Positions 8,224 to 17,735 of a stretch of 64,000 bases of DNA are shown piece after piece (position 1 is the first letter of the stretch; each line of letters starts with the position of its first letter). This stretch comes from Spartobacteria bacterium. GTDB taxonomy: Bacteria > Verrucomicrobiota > Verrucomicrobiia > Chthoniobacterales > UBA10450. Where the stretch lies: contig PMSN01000004.1 of the NCBI GenBank assembly GCA_003167555.1, positions 27,227 to 91,226 of the forward strand. The letters run 5' to 3'. A program made the translations under genes and the position numbers. Under the pieces are notes generated by a model that searched no databases, was not told the origin of the DNA, and saw only the letters and a list, made by a program, of their open reading frames with translations.

Positions 8224-9612
8224 ATGCCAGCAACCACCTCGGTAAAAGCTGCACTGCAAAGTGCTGCTCCGATTGCTCCGATCCAAGTCCAGGGCTGGGT
8301 GCGCACGCGTCGCGATTCGAAAGATTTTTCGTTCATCGAGCTGAACGATGGCTCCTGTCTGCGCAATCTTCAGATCATCGCGAAGAACACGCTGCCAAAT
8401 TACGCGGCGGTCCAGCACTTGATCACGGGCGCGTCGATCACCGTGCGTGGCGCGCTGGTGGCGTCGCAGGGCAAGGGCCAGAGCTGGGAAATCGTGGCGG
8501 ACGAGATCGAGATCGTCGGCGCGTCGGACGACACCTATCCGCTGCAAAAGAAGGGACACACGCCGGAGTTTTTGCGCGAGATCGCCCATCTGCGGCCCCG
8601 CTCGAATTTGTTCGGCGCGGTCTTTCGCGTCCGGAGCCGGCTCGCGTTCGCCATCCATCAATTTTTCCAGGAACGCGGCTTTGTTTACGTGCACACGCCG
8701 ATCATCACGGGGAGCGATTGTGAGGGCGCGGGGGAACTGTTTCGCGTCACCGCGATCGATCCGAAGAATCCACCGCGCCGGCCGGACGGGGCGATTGATT
8801 ACGCACAAGATTTTTTCGCGCGCTCGACCTTCCTCACCGTGAGCGGACAACTGGAAGCCGAGGCGTTCGCTTGCGCGCTTTCGAAAGTTTACACCTTCGG
8901 CCCCACCTTTCGCGCGGAGAACTCGAACACTTCCCGGCATGCGAACGAATTCTGGATGATCGAGCCCGAGATGGCCTTCACCGATCTGCGCGGCAACATG
9001 GATGTCGCCGAAGAGATTGTGAAATATCTCATTCGCGATATTCGCCAGCATTGCGCGGAGGACCTCGAGTTGTTCGCGAAGTTCGTCGACAAGGAATTGC
9101 TGGCGCGACTCGATTTCGTGATGGAGCGGCCGTTCCAGCGCATCACTTACACGGAGGCGGTCGAGTTTTTGACGAAGAGCGGAGAGAAATTCGAATTCCC
9201 GGTCGCGTATGGCGCCAACCTGCAATCGGAGCATGAGCGCTGGCTCACGGAAAAACATTTCAAATGTCCGGTGACGGTTTTCGATTATCCGAAGGAGATT
9301 AAACCGTTCTACATGCGGTTGAATGACGACGGCAAGACGGTGACGGCGATGGATGTGCTCGTTCCCGGCATTGGCGAGATCGTTGGAGGAAGTCAGCGCG
9401 AAGAGCGGCTCGAAGTGCTCGAGGAAAACATGCGCCGGCACAAGATGGATCCGGCGGATTACAAATGGTATCTCGATCTGCGCCGCTATGGGACCGTGCC
9501 GCATTCCGGTTTCGGACTCGGGTTCGAGCGCATGCTGATGTTCGTCACCGGCGTGTCGAATATCCGCGATGTGATTCCGTTCGCGCGCACGCCCGGCAGC
9601 GCGGAATTCTAG
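8224..9612 (+). CDS. asnS: Asparaginyl-tRNA synthetase
   Basis: Charges tRNA-Asn with asparagine in the cytoplasm. The 462-aa length from ATG 8224 matches bacterial AsnRS. An N-terminal OB-fold ([20 protein letters not shown], ~15-110) is followed by the class II catalytic core: motif 2 [20 protein letters not shown] and motif 3 [17 protein letters not shown]. The Asn-specific rather than Asp-specific form is suggested by the short length without the GAD insertion of bacterial AspRS. The open frame extends upstream, but that part has no homology. Confidence 0.95.
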   Translation: MPATTSVKAALQSAAPIAPIQVQGWVRTRRDSKDFSFIELNDGSCLRNLQIIAKNTLPNYAAVQHLITGASITVRGALVASQGKGQSWEIVADEIEIVGASDDTYPLQKKGHTPEFLREIAHLRPRSNLFGAVFRVRSRLAFAIHQFFQERGFVYVHTPIITGSDCEGAGELFRVTAIDPKNPPRRPDGAIDYAQDFFARSTFLTVSGQLEAEAFACALSKVYTFGPTFRAENSNTSRHANEFWMIEPEMAFTDLRGNMDVAEEIVKYLIRDIRQHCAEDLELFAKFVDKELLARLDFVMERPFQRITYTEAVEFLTKSGEKFEFPVAYGANLQSEHERWLTEKHFKCPVTVFDYPKEIKPFYMRLNDDGKTVTAMDVLVPGIGEIVGGSQREERLEVLEENMRRHKMDPADYKWYLDLRRYGTVPHSGFGLGFERMLMFVTGVSNIRDVIPFARTPGSAEF

Positions 9613-9761
9613 ACCTCACACGAAGGTCACAAAGGATCACAACGAAGGGCTGGGGATTATGAAATCCCTTCGCGCCCTTTGTGTGAGCTGCCTTTCTCTC
9701 TTGTTTTAGTTAGCGGGAAAGTTCTAACTTCCCGAACTCACTTCTTAACCGGGGAAAATCC
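9613..9761. repeat. Intergenic inverted repeat downstream of asnS
   Basis: CTCACACGAAGGTCACAAAGG at the left is mirrored by CCCTTTGTGTGAG at the right, with AAGGGCT..AAATCCCTT between. It could act as a terminator for asnS and looks like another member of a dispersed repeat family. No coding potential is evident. Confidence 0.45.
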
Positions 9762-11267
9762 ATGATCACCATCCATCGCCAAACTTTCATCAAAGGCGCC
9801 GCACTCGCCGTCGCCGCCATTCTTAGCTTGAACCAGCAACTCGCGGCCGCGGACGATCTCGCGCCGATCAAAGCGGAGATCGTGAAGCGTCACGATGAAG
9901 CGCTCAAGCGTCTCCAGGATTGGATCAAGCTGCCGTCGATCGCGGCGGAGAACCTTAACTCCGCGGAAGGCGCGGAATACATGGCGAAGCTGGCGAAGGA
10001 CGCGGGTTTCCAGCAGGCGACCGTGATTCAGACGGATGGTAAGCCAGGCGTGTTTGCGACGCTGGATGCCGGCGCGGCTAAAACGGTCGGGCTTTATTTC
10101 ATGTATGACGTGAAGCAGTTCGATCCGAAGGAATGGACCTCGCCTCCCCTGGATGCGGCGCTGATCGATAAGCCCGGATTAGGAAAGGCGATCGTCGGTC
10201 GCGGCGCGGTGAATCAAAAGGGACCGGAGTCGGCGTTTCTGGCGGCGTTGCATGCCATCAAGGGCGCGGGCAAGAAGATGCCGGTGAACCTGGTGATGGT
10301 CGCGGAGGGTGAGGAAGAAATTGGTTCCCCGCACATCGCCCAAATCGTGCACAAGCCGGAAGTGCAGGCGGCGCTCGCGAAAACCGTGGGCGTTTTCATG
10401 CCGTCTACGATGCAGGATCTCGATGGCATCGTCACGGTGAGCCTCGGTGCGAAGGGCGTGGTCGAGTTGGAGTTGGTTTCGAGCGGCGAGAAATGGGGAC
10501 GCGGACCCGGGAAGGACATTCATTCCTCACTGAAAGCGATGGTCGATAATCCGGCCTGGCATTTGGTCAAAGCGCTCAACACGCTCGTCTCGGAAGATGG
10601 CAACGAGATCGCGATCGATAATTATCCGAAGCCGCGTCCGATCAGCGACGAGGAAAAGAAGATGATCGTGGACGCTTCGAAGATTCGCAGCGAAGCGCAG
10701 GCGAAGAAGCAGATGAGCGTGCAGCATTGGATCAATGATCTGCCGTGGGAGCAGGCGAATATTCGCCTGGAATCGCAGCCGACCGCGAACATCGAAGGGC
10801 TGGTGGGCGGTTACACCGGTCCGGGAGGGAAAACGGTGCTGCCCCACAAGGCGGTGGCGAAAATGGATTTCCGATTGGTGCCCGATATGAAAGCGGCGGA
10901 CGTGGTGCCGGCCATCAAGGCGCATCTGGCCAAGCGCGGTTTCGGCGACATCGAAGTGAACATGAGCGGCGGTTATGATCCGACGCAGACCGTGGCGAGC
11001 GCGCCCTTGATTCAAGCGCAGATCGCGGTCTTGAAACGCGCCGGCATCGCGCCGGTGATGTGGCCGCGCAACGCCGGCTCGTATCCGGGTTTCGTCTTCA
11101 CCGGCGAGCCGCTAAAATTAGCCTCGGGCCATTTTGGTCTTGGTCACGGCAGCGGCGCGCATGCGCCGGATGAATATTACGTGATCGAGTCCGCGAACCC
11201 GAAGATCCAAGGTTACGACGGCGCCGTGATGTCGTTCGTGGAATATCTCTACGAGCTGGCGAAGTAA
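9762..11267 (+). CDS. Secreted M20-family peptidase-like protein
   Basis: A 501-aa protein with an N-terminal signal (GAALAVAAILSLNQQLAAA), so it probably acts in the periplasm. The fold is M20 (di-zinc aminoacylase/carboxypeptidase): an N-terminal catalytic part, the dimerisation insert around VVELELVSSGEKWG..DIHSS, and the late LGHGSGAHAPDEYY with a His ligand. The first metal motif, usually GHxDxxP, reads FMYDVKQFD. The bridging-Asp motif, usually G.G..DDKG, reads GRGAVNQKG. EGEEEIGS is intact. At least two canonical ligands are therefore replaced. Substrate unknown. Confidence 0.85.
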   Translation: MITIHRQTFIKGAALAVAAILSLNQQLAAADDLAPIKAEIVKRHDEALKRLQDWIKLPSIAAENLNSAEGAEYMAKLAKDAGFQQATVIQTDGKPGVFATLDAGAAKTVGLYFMYDVKQFDPKEWTSPPLDAALIDKPGLGKAIVGRGAVNQKGPESAFLAALHAIKGAGKKMPVNLVMVAEGEEEIGSPHIAQIVHKPEVQAALAKTVGVFMPSTMQDLDGIVTVSLGAKGVVELELVSSGEKWGRGPGKDIHSSLKAMVDNPAWHLVKALNTLVSEDGNEIAIDNYPKPRPISDEEKKMIVDASKIRSEAQAKKQMSVQHWINDLPWEQANIRLESQPTANIEGLVGGYTGPGGKTVLPHKAVAKMDFRLVPDMKAADVVPAIKAHLAKRGFGDIEVNMSGGYDPTQTVASAPLIQAQIAVLKRAGIAPVMWPRNAGSYPGFVFTGEPLKLASGHFGLGHGSGAHAPDEYYVIESANPKIQGYDGAVMSFVEYLYELAK

Positions 11268-11282
11268 CGACGGAATTTCTTC

Positions 11283-11313
11283 CTGTAGCGGCGGTCTATG
11301 ACCGCCGCTACAG
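11283..11313. terminator. Perfect hairpin between convergent M20 gene and rpsA
   Basis: CTGTAGCGGCGGT, a 5-nt loop, then ACCGCCGCTACAG: a perfect 13-bp inverted repeat. It sits between convergent stops at 11267 and 11335, so it can end transcripts from both sides, although there is no long T tract. The same ends flank repeats at 8093 and 36641. Confidence 0.65.
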
Positions 11314-11334
11314 AAGAGCGCGCCAACGCGCCAA

Positions 11335-13017
11335 CTATTTCTTTTTGCCTTCGCCCGGCCGGTAATCTTCCTCGGCCGCTTCGAACGCTTTCTCGAGGCC
11401 GACCATGTCTTCGCCCGGACGCAGGTTGTCGAACGCTTCGGATTCGCGCTTGAGTTCCTCTTCGGAATAATTCGCGGCCTTGATCGAGAGGCCAATGCGG
11501 CGCTCGACTTTGTCCACCTTGATGACGCGCGCTTCGACTTCCTGGCCGACCTTGAGCACGTCCTTCACCTTCGCGACGTGATCTTCGCTCAACTGCGAAA
11601 TGTGGACGAGCCCATCGATTTCGTCCTGCAATTGCACGAACGCACCGAAGCTCGCGAGCTTTGTGACTTTGCCGGTCACGAGATCGCCGATCTTGTATTT
11701 CGTGTCGATTTCCTTCCACGGATCGTCGCTCAGCTGTTTGATGCCGAGGCTGATCCGCTGGTTCACCTTGTCGATGTCGATCACGACCGCTTCGACTTCG
11801 TCGTTCTTCTTAAAGACTTCGCTCGGGTGATTGATCTTCCGGGTCCAGCTCAAATCGGAGACGTGGATCATTCCATCGATGCCATCTTCGAGCTCCACGA
11901 ACGCGCCGTATGCCGTCATGTTGCGGATCGCGCCTTTCACGTGGCTGCCGATGGTAAATTTCTTCTCGATCTCATCCCACGGATTCGCTTCGAGCTGGCG
12001 CAGGCCTAACGAAATCTTCTGCTCCTCCTTGTTCACGCCAAGGACCACGGCTTCGATTTCCTGCCCCTGCGTTAGAACATCGGACGGCCGCATGATGCGT
12101 TTCGTCCACGACAATTCGGAAACGTGAATGAGACCCTCGACGCCTTCCTCGAGCTCCACGAATGCGCCGTACGGCACGAGGTTCGTGATCTTGCCTTTGA
12201 CGTGCTGCCCGGCCGGGAAACGCTCTTCGATCTGGTCCCACGGATTTTTCTGGGTCTGCTTCAGGCCTAACGAGACGCGCTCTTTCTCTTTGTTGATGTC
12301 GAGCACGATCACTTCGAGCGGCTGGCCGACTTTGAGTAATTCGCTCGGGTGACCGAGGCGGCCCCAGGTCATGTCGGTGATATGGAGCAGGCCATCCATC
12401 CCATCGAGATCGATGAACGCGCCGAAATCGGTCAGGTTTTTCACGTTGCCCTTCACCAGGTCGCCGACTTGGACGCCTTCGAGGAATTTCTGGCGCTTCT
12501 CGCTCCGCTCCTGCTCGATCAATTCGCGCCGGCTCAGGACCACGTTCTTCCGGTCGTCGTTGATCTTGACGATCTTGAAATCGTAAGTGTTGCCGACAAA
12601 CTGCTGCAAATCTTTCGGCGGAACAATGTCGATCTGCGACGCCGGCAAAAATGCCTCCACGCCGATGTTCACCATCAGGCCGCCTTTCACGACGGACTTC
12701 ACCTTGCCTTTGATCAACCCGTCGCCGGCAAAGACCTGCGCGATCTTGTTCCAATTCTGGCGATAAGCCGCTTTCTCCTTCGAGAGGACCACCATGCCTT
12801 CGTCGTTTTCGAGGCGCTCGAGGAGCACTTCCACTTCGTCGCCGACCTCCATCGACTCGATGTCCTCGAACTCGGCGGAGGGAATGACGCCCTCCGATTT
12901 GTAGCCGATGTCGACCAGGACTTCGCGCGGGCGAATCTCGAGAACGCGTCCTTTGACGATGCTACCTTCTTTGAACTCGCGGTACGAGCTCGCAAGTAAA
13001 TCCTGCATTTGCAACAT
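11335..13017 (-). CDS. rpsA: 30S ribosomal protein S1
   Basis: The 560-aa product contains six S1 RNA-binding domains, the normal number for bacterial S1. Domains start at VKGRVLEIRPREVLVDIGYK, IKGKVKSVVKGGLMVNIG, VKGNVKNLTDFGAFIDLDG, VKGKITNLVPYGAFVELEEG, VKGAIRNMTAYGAFVELEDG and VTGKVTKLASFGAFVQLQDE. Domains 3-6 are the more canonical ones, as usual. S1 binds mRNA on the 30S subunit and helps initiation. An acidic/lysine tail ends in GEGKKK. Monocistronic, with ~400 bp of non-coding DNA upstream. Confidence 0.95.
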   Translation of the reverse strand: MLQMQDLLASSYREFKEGSIVKGRVLEIRPREVLVDIGYKSEGVIPSAEFEDIESMEVGDEVEVLLERLENDEGMVVLSKEKAAYRQNWNKIAQVFAGDGLIKGKVKSVVKGGLMVNIGVEAFLPASQIDIVPPKDLQQFVGNTYDFKIVKINDDRKNVVLSRRELIEQERSEKRQKFLEGVQVGDLVKGNVKNLTDFGAFIDLDGMDGLLHITDMTWGRLGHPSELLKVGQPLEVIVLDINKEKERVSLGLKQTQKNPWDQIEERFPAGQHVKGKITNLVPYGAFVELEEGVEGLIHVSELSWTKRIMRPSDVLTQGQEIEAVVLGVNKEEQKISLGLRQLEANPWDEIEKKFTIGSHVKGAIRNMTAYGAFVELEDGIDGMIHVSDLSWTRKINHPSEVFKKNDEVEAVVIDIDKVNQRISLGIKQLSDDPWKEIDTKYKIGDLVTGKVTKLASFGAFVQLQDEIDGLVHISQLSEDHVAKVKDVLKVGQEVEARVIKVDKVERRIGLSIKAANYSEEELKRESEAFDNLRPGEDMVGLEKAFEAAEEDYRPGEGKKK

Positions 13018-13425
13018 GGCGGTAAGTTTTCTCCTCGCGGCGCGGAGCCGCTTTTCTGTCTTTAGCGCAGGCGATCATCGCCGAGGCTGTCCCGCAGAAA
13101 TGGGACGGCATATTAGCCCGTTCTCACGAGAGGTCAACCGGGGGAAATGGGGTGGAAAAATGCGTGTCATCCCGAGCCGCGCAGGCGGCGAGGGACCTCA
13201 CACCCGCAGATTGGCTCCTCGCTTAAACGCGGCGCGTAGCCTGACGTAGACGCCCGGTGTATGGCGGAAGCCGAAGACCGCTTGCGAGGTCGGCGCTCCT
13301 CCCATGTTCGCGGTCCCTTCTGCGCGGCTCGAGACGACAGCCTTCACGTCTTGAGCCGCGCGGATTTCTCCGCATATTGGTGTTGTCCGCGAAGCCAGCC
13401 CCCTTCGTTTCGCCGCGACGTTTCC
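13018..13425. other. Non-coding gap upstream of rpsA with a degenerate palindromic repeat
   Basis: 408 bp without a convincing gene. The part next to rpsA (13018-13140) presumably carries its promoter and leader. The segment 13165-13340 is a degenerate copy of the repeat seen at 20546-20704: it starts TGTCATCCCGAGCCGCGCAG and ends with a reversed TCTGCGCGGCTCGAGACGAC. Confidence 0.5.
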
Positions 13426-13920
13426 ATGAAAAGAATCCTCATTTCATTTCCTGTCGTGCTCTCAATGATCTGTGCGGTAGGTCTTTTCGCCGCGTCACCG
13501 GCGGAACAGCAGCTCGCGGAGGCGATCAAAGCGCCGGGGCTGAGCGTTGTCCATCTCTGGGCGCCGTGGTGTTCGAATTGCCAGGCGGAATTGAAAAGCG
13601 GCGGCTGGCTGAAAATCGTGAAGGAAAATCCGACGACGAAATTTTGCTTCGTCTCGGTCTGGAATGGCGGCGACGATGGCCGCGCCATGCTGACGAAATT
13701 TCAACTCGTCGACCAACCCAACGTCACCATCGTGGCCGATCCTGGACCACGCAGTGGTGACGGCAAGATCAAACGTTTCCTCGATCTGCCGCTGAGCTGG
13801 ATTCCGACCACGTGGGTGTTCAAAGGCGGCGACCTGCGTTACGCGCTGAACTACGGCGAAGTGCGTTTCGATACGCTCCAGCAATTTCTCGCCGACAGTA
13901 ACTCGGAGTGGTCGCACTAA
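13426..13920 (+). CDS. Secreted thioredoxin-fold protein
   Basis: The 164-aa product has a signal peptide (SFPVVLSMICAVGLFAA) and a thioredoxin-like fold with the redox motif WAPWCSNCQAE and the cis-Pro loop SWIPTTWVF. It resembles TlpA/ResA-type extracytoplasmic thiol-disulfide proteins. Its partner is unknown. ATG 13426 is chosen because it begins the signal peptide; the frame is open further upstream through a repeat. Its stop lies 17 bp before the cystathionine beta-synthase start, so the two may share a transcript. Confidence 0.8.
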   Translation: MKRILISFPVVLSMICAVGLFAASPAEQQLAEAIKAPGLSVVHLWAPWCSNCQAELKSGGWLKIVKENPTTKFCFVSVWNGGDDGRAMLTKFQLVDQPNVTIVADPGPRSGDGKIKRFLDLPLSWIPTTWVFKGGDLRYALNYGEVRFDTLQQFLADSNSEWSH

Positions 13921-13937
13921 AGAACGGCCGAATCAAA

Positions 13938-15347
13938 ATGTCCGCTACTTCGCTCGCTCCCATTCAGTCCACTTCGAAACCGCCCGCGATCCTCTCGCTG
14001 ATCGGCGACACGCCGCTCGTCGAGATCACCCGAATCGACACCGGCCCGTGCCAGCTCTTCGTTAAGCTCGAAAACCAGAATCCCACCGGCTCGATCAAGG
14101 ATCGCGTCGCGCTGGCCATGGTGGAAGCGGCGGAGCGCGATGGGAAACTCGGGCCGGGCGGCACGATCGTCGAGGCGACTGCGGGCAACACAGGATTGGG
14201 CCTCGCTCTGATCGCCGGTGCGAAAGGTTACCGCATCATCCTCGTAATCCCCGACAAGATGTCGCAGGAAAAAATTGCGCATGTGCGCGCGCTCGGCGCG
14301 GAAGTCCGGCTCACGCGTTCCGATGTCACGCGCGGCCATCCCGAATATTACCAGGATGTCGCGGCGCGGCTGGCCGAGGAAATTCCGGGCGCGTTTTACG
14401 TGAACCAATTTGGCAACCCGGCTAATCCGCTCGCGCACGAGCGTGGCACCGGCCCCGAGATTTGGGAACAAATGCGGCACGATGTCGATGCGGTCGTGGT
14501 GGGCGTGGGTTCCGGCGGAACGCTCACCGGGCTCAGCCGATTTTTCTCGCGCGTGCGCCCAAGGCGCGGCGTGGAAATGATCCTGGCCGATCCCACCGGC
14601 TCGATTCTTTATGAGTACGTCAAGACCGGCAAGCTGGTCGAAGCCGGGAGTTGGGCCGTCGAAGGAATCGGCGAGGATTTCATTCCCGACATCGCGGACA
14701 TGAGCTACGTGACCGACGCGTTCGAGATCGATGACGCCGAAAGTTTCTCGACGGCGCGCGAACTCCTGCGGCTGGAAGGAATTCTCGGTGGCTCTTCGAC
14801 CGGCACGCTCGTGGCCGCGGCGCTGCGTTATTGCCGGCAACAAACCAAACGGAAACGCGTGGTCACTTTTGTCGCCGATGACGGGAACAAATATCTCTCG
14901 AAAATGTTCAACGACTTCTGGATGGCGGACCAGGGCTTCGGTCGCCGGCCCACTCAGGGCGATCTGAGCGATCTGATCAGTCATCGCTACGAAGCCGGCG
15001 AAGTCATCACGGTGGGACCGGGCGACACGTTGCTGACGGCGGTCAAGCGCATGCGTGCCGCGGGTGTTTCGCAGGTGCCGGTGGTCGATGAAAACGGACG
15101 CGCCATTGGGATTCTCGATGAATCCGACGTGCTCGTGAAGGTGCACCACGATCCCGACCATTTTCATCATGAGGTGAAGACGGCGATGACCGATCGGCTG
15201 GAGACCTTGTCGCCGTCCGCGAAGATCAAGGATCTGCTGGAAGTTTTCGATCGCGGCCGCGTCGCCATCGTGATGGACGGAAACAAATTTCTCGGCCTAA
15301 TCACGCGGAGCGACCTGCTCTCTTATCTGCGGCGCCAAATGCCGTAG
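13938..15347 (+). CDS. Cystathionine beta-synthase (PLP domain plus two CBS domains)
   Basis: A 469-aa PLP enzyme of fold type II. The Schiff-base Lys is in PTGSIKDRVA, the substrate Asn loop is EATAGNTGLGLA and the phosphate loop is GVGSGGTLTG. Residues ~345-469 form two CBS motifs (DTLLTAVKRMRAAGVSQVPV and AKIKDLLEVFDRGRVAIVMD). Condenses serine or O-acetylserine with homocysteine (or sulfide). The PLP-plus-CBS layout and the next gene argue for cystathionine beta-synthase over cysteine synthase, though the two are hard to separate by eye. 13 bp before the next start: an operon. Confidence 0.88.
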   Translation: MSATSLAPIQSTSKPPAILSLIGDTPLVEITRIDTGPCQLFVKLENQNPTGSIKDRVALAMVEAAERDGKLGPGGTIVEATAGNTGLGLALIAGAKGYRIILVIPDKMSQEKIAHVRALGAEVRLTRSDVTRGHPEYYQDVAARLAEEIPGAFYVNQFGNPANPLAHERGTGPEIWEQMRHDVDAVVVGVGSGGTLTGLSRFFSRVRPRRGVEMILADPTGSILYEYVKTGKLVEAGSWAVEGIGEDFIPDIADMSYVTDAFEIDDAESFSTARELLRLEGILGGSSTGTLVAAALRYCRQQTKRKRVVTFVADDGNKYLSKMFNDFWMADQGFGRRPTQGDLSDLISHRYEAGEVITVGPGDTLLTAVKRMRAAGVSQVPVVDENGRAIGILDESDVLVKVHHDPDHFHHEVKTAMTDRLETLSPSAKIKDLLEVFDRGRVAIVMDGNKFLGLITRSDLLSYLRRQMP

Positions 15348-15360
15348 CGCCCACATTCCC

Positions 15361-16521
15361 ATGAAGAAGCAACACGACATCGCCACGCGCGTCATCCACG
15401 CCGGCCAATCGCCCGACCCTTCGACCGGGGCGATCATGACGCCGATCTACCAGACGTCGACTTACGTCCAGCAAAGTCCCGGCCGGCACAAGGGCTACGA
15501 TTATTCGCGCTCGATCAATCCCACGCGCAGCGCCTACGAGCGTTGCATCGCCGATCTCGAAGGCGGCACGCGCGGCTGGGCGTTCGCGTCCGGTCTCGCC
15601 GGGATGGCCACGGTCCTGGACGGACTCGACAGCGGCTCGCACGTCGTCGTGAGCGACGATCTCTACGGCGGAACGTTCCGGCTTTTCGAACGCGTCCGCC
15701 GCCGATCCGCGAATCTCGATTTCACTTTTATCGACATGACCGATGCGAGCGCGGTCGAGAAAGCGATGCGGCCAAACACGCGCATGGTCTGGGTGGAAAC
15801 GCCGAGCAATCCGTTGCTCAAGCTGATCGACCTGGAAGCGGTCGCGAAAATCGCGCGCGCGCACAAGGCCATCAGCGTTTCCGATAATACTTTCGCCAGT
15901 CCGTGGATTCAGCGGCCGATCGAATTCGGATTCGATATCGTCGTTCATTCCGCCACGAAATATCTAAATGGCCACTCCGACATGGTGGGCGGCGTTGTCG
16001 TCGTGGGAGAAAACAAGGAGCTCGGCGATCAGATCGCGTTTTTGCAAAACGCGGTCGGTGCGATCGCGGGGCCGTTCGACAGCTTTCTGGCATTGCGTGG
16101 ATTGAAGACGCTCGCGCTCCGGATGGAGCGGCATTGCGAGAACGCGATGGAAATCGCGCGCTGGCTCGTGGCCGAACCGAAAGTCGAGACGGTGAAATAC
16201 CCGGGCCTTGAAGAGCATCCGCAGCATGCGCTCGCGAAAAAGCAGATGCGCGGCTTTGGCGGCATGGTCACGATCGTCTTGAAAACCGATCTCGAAGGGA
16301 CGCGGCGGTTTCTCGAGAACACGCATTTATTTTCGCTCGCGGAAAGCCTGGGCGGCGTCGAGAGCTTGATCAACCATCCCGCGCTGATGACGCATGGATC
16401 GATCCCGCCGGAAATGCGCGCGTCGCTCGGCATCACGGATTCGCTCGTTAGGCTCTCGGTCGGTGTGGAGGATGTCGCCGATTTGATCGACGATTTGCGG
16501 ACCGGTTTCGCGGCGATTTAG
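15361..16521 (+). CDS. Cystathionine gamma-synthase/gamma-lyase family PLP enzyme
   Basis: The 386-aa product is a fold-type I Cys/Met-metabolism PLP enzyme. It shows the N-terminal ATRVIHAGQSPDPSTGAIM, the phosphate-binding ASGLAGMATV, DNTFASPWIQRP, and the PLP-lysine motif HSATKYLNGHSDMVGG. The C-terminal SLGGVESLINHPALMTHG is typical of gamma-synthase/gamma-lyase. Paired with cystathionine beta-synthase, it most likely performs reverse transsulfuration (cystathionine to cysteine), but gamma-synthase activity cannot be excluded. Confidence 0.92.
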   Translation: MKKQHDIATRVIHAGQSPDPSTGAIMTPIYQTSTYVQQSPGRHKGYDYSRSINPTRSAYERCIADLEGGTRGWAFASGLAGMATVLDGLDSGSHVVVSDDLYGGTFRLFERVRRRSANLDFTFIDMTDASAVEKAMRPNTRMVWVETPSNPLLKLIDLEAVAKIARAHKAISVSDNTFASPWIQRPIEFGFDIVVHSATKYLNGHSDMVGGVVVVGENKELGDQIAFLQNAVGAIAGPFDSFLALRGLKTLALRMERHCENAMEIARWLVAEPKVETVKYPGLEEHPQHALAKKQMRGFGGMVTIVLKTDLEGTRRFLENTHLFSLAESLGGVESLINHPALMTHGSIPPEMRASLGITDSLVRLSVGVEDVADLIDDLRTGFAAI

Positions 16522-16522
16522 G

Positions 16523-16593
16523 AATGTGGGAGGGACCTTTGCGTCCCGACTCTTGCCGAAGCGCTGTCGCGGCGCAGAGGCCGCTCCCACATT
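16523..16593. repeat. Palindromic repeat AATGTGGGAG ... CTCCCACATT
   Basis: Inverted repeat with ends AATGTGGGAG and CTCCCACATT around GGACCTTTGCGTCCCGACTC. A second copy with the same ends and the same internal text lies at 30160-30239. It starts right after the preceding stop and could double as a terminator or processing site. Confidence 0.7.
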
Positions 16594-16626
16594 GTCAATC
16601 GCGAGGCCGCGTCTAAGATTGCTCAA

Positions 16627-17721
16627 ATGGGCAGCAGCTTCGGACAACTTTTTCGGATCACGACCTGGGGCGAATCCCACGGCGGCGGTGTCGGCGTGGT
16701 GATCGATGGTTGCCCGCCGCGAATCGAGCTGAGCGAAGAAGACATTCAACGCGACCTCGACCGGCGCCGTCCCGGACAGAGCAAAATCGTCACGCCTCGC
16801 GACGAGGCGGATCGCTGCCGGATTTTGTCCGGTGTCTTCGAGGGCTGTACGCTCGGCACTCCAATCTCGATCCTGGTGATGAACAAGGACGCGCGGCCCG
16901 AGGCGTACTCCGAAATGAAAGCCACCTATCGTCCGTCGCATGCGGACTTCACCTACGAAGCGAAATACGGCATTCGAAACTGGCAGGGCGGCGGCCGGGC
17001 TTCCGCCCGAGAAACGGTCGGGCGCGTCGCGGCCGGCGCGGTGGCGAAAAAAGTTCTGAGCAAACTTTCGCCGCGACCCTTGGAGATCGTCGCGTACGTC
17101 ACGCAAATTCAGGAAGTCTCCGCTCGAATCGATCGCAGTTCGGTCCGGACCGAAGACGTCGAGCGCAATGCCGTGCGCTGTCCCGATGAAGCGGCCGCGG
17201 AGCTGATGACCGCGTTGATTCAATCTGTGCGCGACGAAGGTGACTCGTTAGGCGGCGTGATCGAATGCGTGATCCGCGGCGTTCCTCCCGGTCTCGGTGA
17301 GCCGGTCTTCGATAAGCTCGAAGCCGATCTGGCGAAAGCGATGTTGAGCCTGCCCGCCTCGAAAGGTTTTGAGATCGGCTCCGGTTTCGCGGCGACGCGG
17401 ATGAAAGGCTCGGAGCACAACGATCCTTTTGAAGTGCGCGATGGAAAGGTCCGCACCACGACGAACAATTCCGGCGGCGTCCAGGGCGGGATCAGCAATG
17501 GCGAAGACATCTTTTTCCGCGTCGCCTTCAAGCCGACTTCGACGATCGCGCGCGATCAGAAAACCGTGACTGCCTCGCACGAGGAGACGACGCTCGCCGC
17601 GCGCGGCCGCCACGATCCTTGCGTTCTGCCGCGCGCCGTGCCGATCGTCGAAGCGATGGCCGCGCTCGTCCTCTGCGATCACGCTTTGCGGCAGAAGGCG
17701 ATTTCGGATTTCGGAAAGTAG
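16627..17721 (+). CDS. aroC: Chorismate synthase
   Basis: The 364-aa enzyme catalyses the last shikimate-pathway step, EPSP to chorismate, using reduced FMN. Signatures are the N-terminal [34 protein letters not shown], the FMN loop [18 protein letters not shown], and the C-terminal [18 protein letters not shown]. Length and start ([14 protein letters not shown]) match the family. It is followed after 14 bp by a CvpA-like membrane gene, probably in the same transcript. Confidence 0.96.
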   Translation: MGSSFGQLFRITTWGESHGGGVGVVIDGCPPRIELSEEDIQRDLDRRRPGQSKIVTPRDEADRCRILSGVFEGCTLGTPISILVMNKDARPEAYSEMKATYRPSHADFTYEAKYGIRNWQGGGRASARETVGRVAAGAVAKKVLSKLSPRPLEIVAYVTQIQEVSARIDRSSVRTEDVERNAVRCPDEAAAELMTALIQSVRDEGDSLGGVIECVIRGVPPGLGEPVFDKLEADLAKAMLSLPASKGFEIGSGFAATRMKGSEHNDPFEVRDGKVRTTTNNSGGVQGGISNGEDIFFRVAFKPTSTIARDQKTVTASHEETTLAARGRHDPCVLPRAVPIVEAMAALVLCDHALRQKAISDFGK

Positions 17722-17735
17722 CGCAAGCGCTACCA

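Noticed and set aside
8167..9504. Long open frame antisense to asnS
   Set aside because: GC-rich coding DNA leaves the opposite strand open; the asnS frame has clear synthetase motifs and the antisense product has none.
13018..13140. Ribosomal-protein leader or riboswitch upstream of rpsA
   Set aside because: GC-rich inverted segments are present but no recognisable autoregulatory fold could be supported by eye.
13917..15170. 417-codon frame antisense to cystathionine beta-synthase
   Set aside because: Same reason: mirror of biased codon use, His/Arg-rich product without motifs.
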